Below are positions 60,137-64,000 of a DNA stretch of 64,000 bases, in pieces. A model generated the notes under the pieces. That model was not told the origin of the DNA and did no database searches. It worked only from the letters and a program-made list of their open reading frames with translations. The translations under genes were made by a program, and so were the position numbers. Every line of letters begins with the position of its first letter. Position 1 is the stretch's first letter. This DNA is from CBDDLD01 sp965230605 (GTDB lineage Bacteria; Bacteroidota; Bacteroidia; Flavobacteriales; Flavobacteriaceae), in NCBI GenBank assembly GCA_965230605.1, contig CBDDLD010000004.1:3210053-3274052 (forward strand), given 5' to 3'.

Positions 60137-61951
60137 TTAAAATGACTTACCTAGATATACCAGCTGATAGCCTTTGCCAAATTTAGAAGAACCATTAGCT
60201 GATAAAATAAGGAGCTCTCCTTCAGGGTCTTTCAAAAAGATAGGGATAATCGATTTATCTTGTTTTGTTATATCAATCAACTCCTCATAATGCTTCTCGT
60301 CTTTAATAGCTATCTCTTGAATACCCGGATAGGTTTTAAGAACCTCAACAAGTGAATAAAAGTCGTCAGTGTGAGAGAATAAGCCCTCTTCAGGATTGTT
60401 ATTTGGGTCATTCATCTCTTCGGAATTGATCAATCTAAAAGCTCCATTTTCTCCAAATTGATTCTTAAATTTATTGATAGCATATTTATTAATGTCCTTG
60501 CTTGGGGTTAACGCCATTAAGTAGCCTACGTCACTGAGTTCTATATTATCCGTTAATTGTTCAGAATAAATATTTGCATTTATAGCCTCTAACCCAATGT
60601 CTTTGGCTTTATTAATATTGTATTGGTTGCTATCAATAAGTACAACATTTCGATCATTGTCCTTTAAATAGTTTCCTATAGTAATGGACAAGTCGGATGC
60701 TCCAATAATTAAAATACCTTCCGATTTTTTCAGAAAAACACCAACAATTTTAGCAAAGAAGCGTGCTGTGGTCGCATTCAGAAGCACGGTGCCTAAAACA
60801 ATCATAAATACTAAAGGTGTGATATACTCAGCACCTTCTACGCCTTGTTTGATCAGCTTACTCCCAAAAAGCGATGCAATACCGGCGGCAACAATACCTC
60901 TAGGACCTACCCAGCTAATAAATATTTTTTCGTTGCGTTTCAATGTAGATCCGTGTGTGCTTGCAAAAACACTCATTGGTCTTATGATGAGTACTACTAT
61001 AAGGAACAACACAGCAGTTCTCCAATCATAAAGCAGCATCATATCTTGGAAATTAATATTTGCTGCCAGAAGTATAAAGAGTATCGAGATAAGTAAGACA
61101 CTTAATGATTCTTTAAAATAGAGTAGTTCTTTTATATTCTCTAGCTTACTATTTCCTAACACCATACCCATAACTACAACTGCTAATAGACCTGATTCAT
61201 GTGCGAAGATTTCCGACTCTACAAATACCAACAGAACTACAGATAAGGATACCACATTTAAAAGATAGTGTGGAATTAATTTCTTATTTACTGCGAATGC
61301 CAATCCGTGGGCAAAAGTAAATCCGAATGTGGTTCCAAAAAGTATGATCTTTCCAAATTCAATAAATGCAGTTTTAGTAAACCCGCTATCACCTTCAACA
61401 CTAATAAATTCGAAGACCAATACCGCAACCAAAGCGCCTATAGGATCTATTAAAATACCCTCCCATTTTAAAACTGCAGAGAGATCTTTCTTTAATGGAA
61501 TATTTCTTAAGATTGGTGTGATTACTGTGGGGCCGGTTACAATAATAAGCCCTGAAAACAAAAAGCTTAGCTCCCAGCTCAATCCAAATAAATAATGAGC
61601 AACAATACCAGCAGCTATAAAAGTAATTGCGGCACCTAAAGTAATTAGCTTTGTAATAGCTGGACCCACATTTTTAATTTCATTACGCTTCAAGGTTAAC
61701 CCCCCTTCAAAAAGAATGATACTAATAGCTAGAGACACAAAATAATATAGGCCCTCACCAGGAAATAGCCCTTTTTTACCGTTCCAAATCGGCTCTATCC
61801 ATTTTGATCCGTCTTCAGATAAAAACTCTGCAGCTATAGGTCCCACTAGAAGTCCAATGAGTATTAATGGTAATATTGCAGGAATCTTAAAACGCCATGC
61901 AAACCATTGCGCTAGTATTCCTAATATAATTATGCCTGCTAATTCTAACAT
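60137..61951 (-). CDS. CPA1-type cation/proton antiporter with C-terminal TrkA_N domain
   Basis: A 604-aa membrane protein. About 11-13 helices occupy the first 400 residues, including the transport core TGPTVITPILRNIPL and GPRGIVAAGIASLFG typical of NhaP/KefB-like sodium or potassium/proton antiporters. A cytoplasmic RCK/TrkA_N domain follows (GILIIGASDLSITIGNYLKDN and VVLIDSNQYNINKAK), which binds nucleotides. The ion specificity cannot be stated. The gene stands alone, with 195 bases before the next gene. Confidence 0.88.
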   Translation of the reverse strand: MLELAGIIILGILAQWFAWRFKIPAILPLILIGLLVGPIAAEFLSEDGSKWIEPIWNGKKGLFPGEGLYYFVSLAISIILFEGGLTLKRNEIKNVGPAITKLITLGAAITFIAAGIVAHYLFGLSWELSFLFSGLIIVTGPTVITPILRNIPLKKDLSAVLKWEGILIDPIGALVAVLVFEFISVEGDSGFTKTAFIEFGKIILFGTTFGFTFAHGLAFAVNKKLIPHYLLNVVSLSVVLLVFVESEIFAHESGLLAVVVMGMVLGNSKLENIKELLYFKESLSVLLISILFILLAANINFQDMMLLYDWRTAVLFLIVVLIIRPMSVFASTHGSTLKRNEKIFISWVGPRGIVAAGIASLFGSKLIKQGVEGAEYITPLVFMIVLGTVLLNATTARFFAKIVGVFLKKSEGILIIGASDLSITIGNYLKDNDRNVVLIDSNQYNINKAKDIGLEAINANIYSEQLTDNIELSDVGYLMALTPSKDINKYAINKFKNQFGENGAFRLINSEEMNDPNNNPEEGLFSHTDDFYSLVEVLKTYPGIQEIAIKDEKHYEELIDITKQDKSIIPIFLKDPEGELLILSANGSSKFGKGYQLVYLGKSF

Positions 61952-62146
61952 TTTATTTTTTTGTCAAAATAAGAATAATATCTATAAGTAGCCAAAATAC
62001 TATACTTAGGTAACCATATTTTAATCTTGTCTAATTATAGTTCATTTTCCTATTCGGATTGAAACTAATGAAGATATCATAACATCTCTTAATATCTTCT
62101 AAACTTACTATACAAATTGTGGCAGATTTGTTATTTTGCATGACTT

Positions 62147-63007
62147 ATGCAGTTATACCCTATTCAAGCTGGAAATTTTAAACTCGATGGTGGCGCCATG
62201 TTTGGTGTTGTCCCAAAATCACTATGGCAAAGAACCAACCCCGCCGACAGTAATAACATGATTGATATTGCGGCACGTTGTTTGTTAATTGAAGACAGTA
62301 ACCGTCTTATTTTAATAGATACAGGCATGGGAGATAAGCAGAGCGATAAATTTTATGGTTATTACCATCTATGGGGTGATGATTCTATTGATAAATCTTT
62401 AAAAGTTCATGGCTTTCATAGAGACGACATTACTGATGTTTTTATGACGCATTTACATTTTGATCACTGCGGCGGTAGCATCCAATGGAATGCCGATAAG
62501 ACAGGGTATGAACCTGCATTTAAAAATGCTAATTTTTGGAGCAACAAAGACCATTGGTTATGGGCAACACAACCTAACCGAAGAGAACGTGCGTCTTTTC
62601 TAAAAGAAAATATTATTCCTATGGAAGAAAGTGGTCGTTTATGTTTCACCGGACTTCCTGATAAACATATCCTAAAGAATTCTGATCTAGGGTTTGATAT
62701 TTTTTTCGCTAATGGCCATACAGACAAACAAATGATTCCAATGATTCATTACAAAGGAAAAACTATTTGTTTTATGGCAGACTTGGTTCCTACGGTTGGA
62801 CATTTACCCATACCGTTTGTAATGGGTTATGACACCCGTCCCTTATTAACTTTAGATGAGAAAGAACTGTTCTTAAAATTAGCTGCTGATCATAATTATT
62901 ATTTATTTTTAGAGCATGATGCTCATAATGAGATCATCACTGTAAAACATACAGAAAAGGGCGTTAGGCTCAATGAGACATTTACTTGTAACGATATTTT
63001 TAACTAA
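62147..63007 (+). CDS. MBL-fold metallo-hydrolase
   Basis: A 286-aa metallo-beta-lactamase-fold enzyme. The metal-binding motif is FMTHLHFDHCGGSIQ (HxHxDH), with further ligands at FANGHTDKQM and the closing FLEHDAHNEIITV. The early stretch MFGVVPKSLWQRTNPAD is typical for quorum-quenching-lactonase-like and related hydrolases, but the substrate cannot be assigned. It starts 12 bases before the next gene and may be co-transcribed with it. Confidence 0.85.
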   Translation: MQLYPIQAGNFKLDGGAMFGVVPKSLWQRTNPADSNNMIDIAARCLLIEDSNRLILIDTGMGDKQSDKFYGYYHLWGDDSIDKSLKVHGFHRDDITDVFMTHLHFDHCGGSIQWNADKTGYEPAFKNANFWSNKDHWLWATQPNRRERASFLKENIIPMEESGRLCFTGLPDKHILKNSDLGFDIFFANGHTDKQMIPMIHYKGKTICFMADLVPTVGHLPIPFVMGYDTRPLLTLDEKELFLKLAADHNYYLFLEHDAHNEIITVKHTEKGVRLNETFTCNDIFN

Positions 63008-63018
63008 AAACTATATAT

Positions 63019-64000
63019 ATGAAATTTACTAAAGCGTTGATAGGTGTTGTAACTGCAGGGTTTTTATTTAGCTGTGGTGGTGGAAGTTCTATTATATCTA
63101 CCCCTCTTGAAAATATAGATACTTCACCTATAAAAGTTTCTGAGCTTACTGAATCTGAGAAGCAAAATTGGGGGCATTTAGACCTTGAAAAAGATACTAT
63201 TCCTGGGATGAGTGTTGATAAAGCTTACTCAGAAATCATCAAAAACAAAAAAGGTGTTAAGGTTATCGTAGCTGTAATTGATTCTGGTATTGATATTGAC
63301 CATGAAGATCTAGATGATGTGATATGGACCAACAAAGATGAGATTCCGAATAATGGCAAAGATGATGATAACAATGGATATGTGGACGATATTCATGGTT
63401 GGAATTTTTTAGGAGATGCGTATGATGAGCAATTAGAATTTGTTCGTTTATTGAAAAGCGGAAATTCATCTGATCCGCGTTACAAAGAAGCTGAAACCCT
63501 TTATGATTCAGAGTACCAAAAGTGGTTAGGTAGAAAAACCCAATATGATCAAATTTCTCAGGCAGTAAATAATGCTGATGAAGTTCTAACAAAGCATTTT
63601 GGCAAAAACGATTATACAAAAGAGGAAGTTAATGCCATAAAAACTGAAGATGCTTCTATAAAGCAGGCTGTTCAAATTGCTCAATTTATGTACAGTAATG
63701 GTATTGACTCTATGGTTCAGGCCAAGAAAGAGATTGGTGATGCTTTAGTAAGTATTAATGAGAGTTTAAATTATAACTTAAATAAAGATTTCTCAGGAAG
63801 AAAAACTGGCGATAATATTAATGATATTTCTGATGTAGGTTATGGTAACGGCAATGTAAAACACGTAAAGAAAAGTGAAAGTCATGGTACACACGTAGCC
63901 GGAATTATTGCAGCCGAACGTAATAATGGTTTAGGTGCAAATGGCGTAGCCAACAATGTTGAAATTATGGCTATTAGAACCGTACCAAATGGTGATGAAT
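63019..64000 (+). CDS. Subtilisin-like (S8) lipoprotein protease, N-terminal part (truncated by window end)
   Basis: The open frame begins at ATG 63019 and continues to the window end (327 codons). The N-terminus KFTKALIGVVTAGFLFSC is a lipoprotein signal. The catalytic Asp is D88 in VAVIDSGIDIDHEDL and the His is H289 in SESHGTHVAGIIAAE; the Ser lies beyond the window. Between them is an unusually long insertion of about 150 residues (Lys/Glu-rich, about residues 131-260). A Ca-binding-like segment GKDDDNNGYVDD is seen at 113-124. Secreted surface protease. Confidence 0.87.
   Translation, partial: MKFTKALIGVVTAGFLFSCGGGSSIISTPLENIDTSPIKVSELTESEKQNWGHLDLEKDTIPGMSVDKAYSEIIKNKKGVKVIVAVIDSGIDIDHEDLDDVIWTNKDEIPNNGKDDDNNGYVDDIHGWNFLGDAYDEQLEFVRLLKSGNSSDPRYKEAETLYDSEYQKWLGRKTQYDQISQAVNNADEVLTKHFGKNDYTKEEVNAIKTEDASIKQAVQIAQFMYSNGIDSMVQAKKEIGDALVSINESLNYNLNKDFSGRKTGDNINDISDVGYGNGNVKHVKKSESHGTHVAGIIAAERNNGLGANGVANNVEIMAIRTVPNGDE

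Noticed and set aside
63263..63619. Minus-strand open frame of 118 codons near the window end
   Set aside because: Antisense to the subtilisin-like protease, whose plus-strand frame is clearly coding (signal peptide, Asp and His motifs).

Overview
The window is AT-rich and gene-dense and comes from a bacterium of the family Flavobacteriaceae (phylum Bacteroidota), probably marine. The evidence is several secreted proteins with type IX secretion (T9SS) C-terminal sorting domains, upstream elements of the Bacteroidota TAnnTTTG type, a PhoX-like phosphatase, LytTR-type regulators, SusC/TonB-type barrel architecture, and a methylmalonyl-CoA epimerase. Genus cannot be decided from the sequence. 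The only RNA gene seen is one tRNA with anticodon CAT. There is no rRNA, CRISPR array, insertion sequence or phage region.

Layout. 1-2.9 kb holds housekeeping genes (end of tdk, alr, mscL, asd). 3.0-14.6 kb is an accessory block built from two copies of one cassette, a diheme cytochrome c lipoprotein followed by an FG-GAP/UnbV T9SS protein. A prolyl oligopeptidase and a large HAD-type protein lie between the copies. 14.6-15.6 kb is a lone ABC ATPase. 15.6-25.7 kb is a tightly packed 11-gene minus-strand operon: two flavoproteins, a YceI protein, a methyltransferase, a type III polyketide synthase, a small type II fatty-acid-synthase set (SDR/enoyl-reductase-like, dehydratase, ketosynthase, ACP), a phosphopantetheinyl transferase and an MMPL/RND exporter. 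It reads as a complete route to a long-chain alkylresorcinol, alkylpyrone or alkylquinone-like lipid, and is the most interesting system here. 25.7-30.8 kb holds two tandem secreted reprolysin-like zinc proteases.

31-36.6 kb is lipid and cofactor housekeeping (accC, accB, fabH, rpmF, yceD, pdxA, ribE). 36.6-38.6 kb holds small secreted or membrane proteins and a membrane LytTR regulator. 38.6-41.1 kb is a probable zinc-responsive unit: a Fur/Zur-family regulator is divergent from a merC-folE operon with two unknown genes, and two near-identical palindromes sit exactly on the promoter elements between them. PhoX, the tRNA, mce, rbfA, a LolC/E-type permease and a dus gene follow. 46.3-48.4 kb is a small envelope operon (cytochrome-like lipoprotein with an unusual CxxxCH motif, YceI, OB-fold protein, DUF5777 barrel). 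After this come an M28/PDZ peptidase, a TolB-like propeller lipoprotein, a TonB-receptor-like barrel and lepA. 55.4-60 kb carries a TPR histidine kinase, a LytTR response regulator, a metacaspase and a thrombospondin-repeat outer-membrane protein. The window ends with a cation/proton antiporter, an MBL-fold hydrolase and a truncated subtilisin-like lipoprotein protease.

All calls were made by eye from translated motifs, gene order and intergenic sequence. No database search was possible, so family names are recognition-based.
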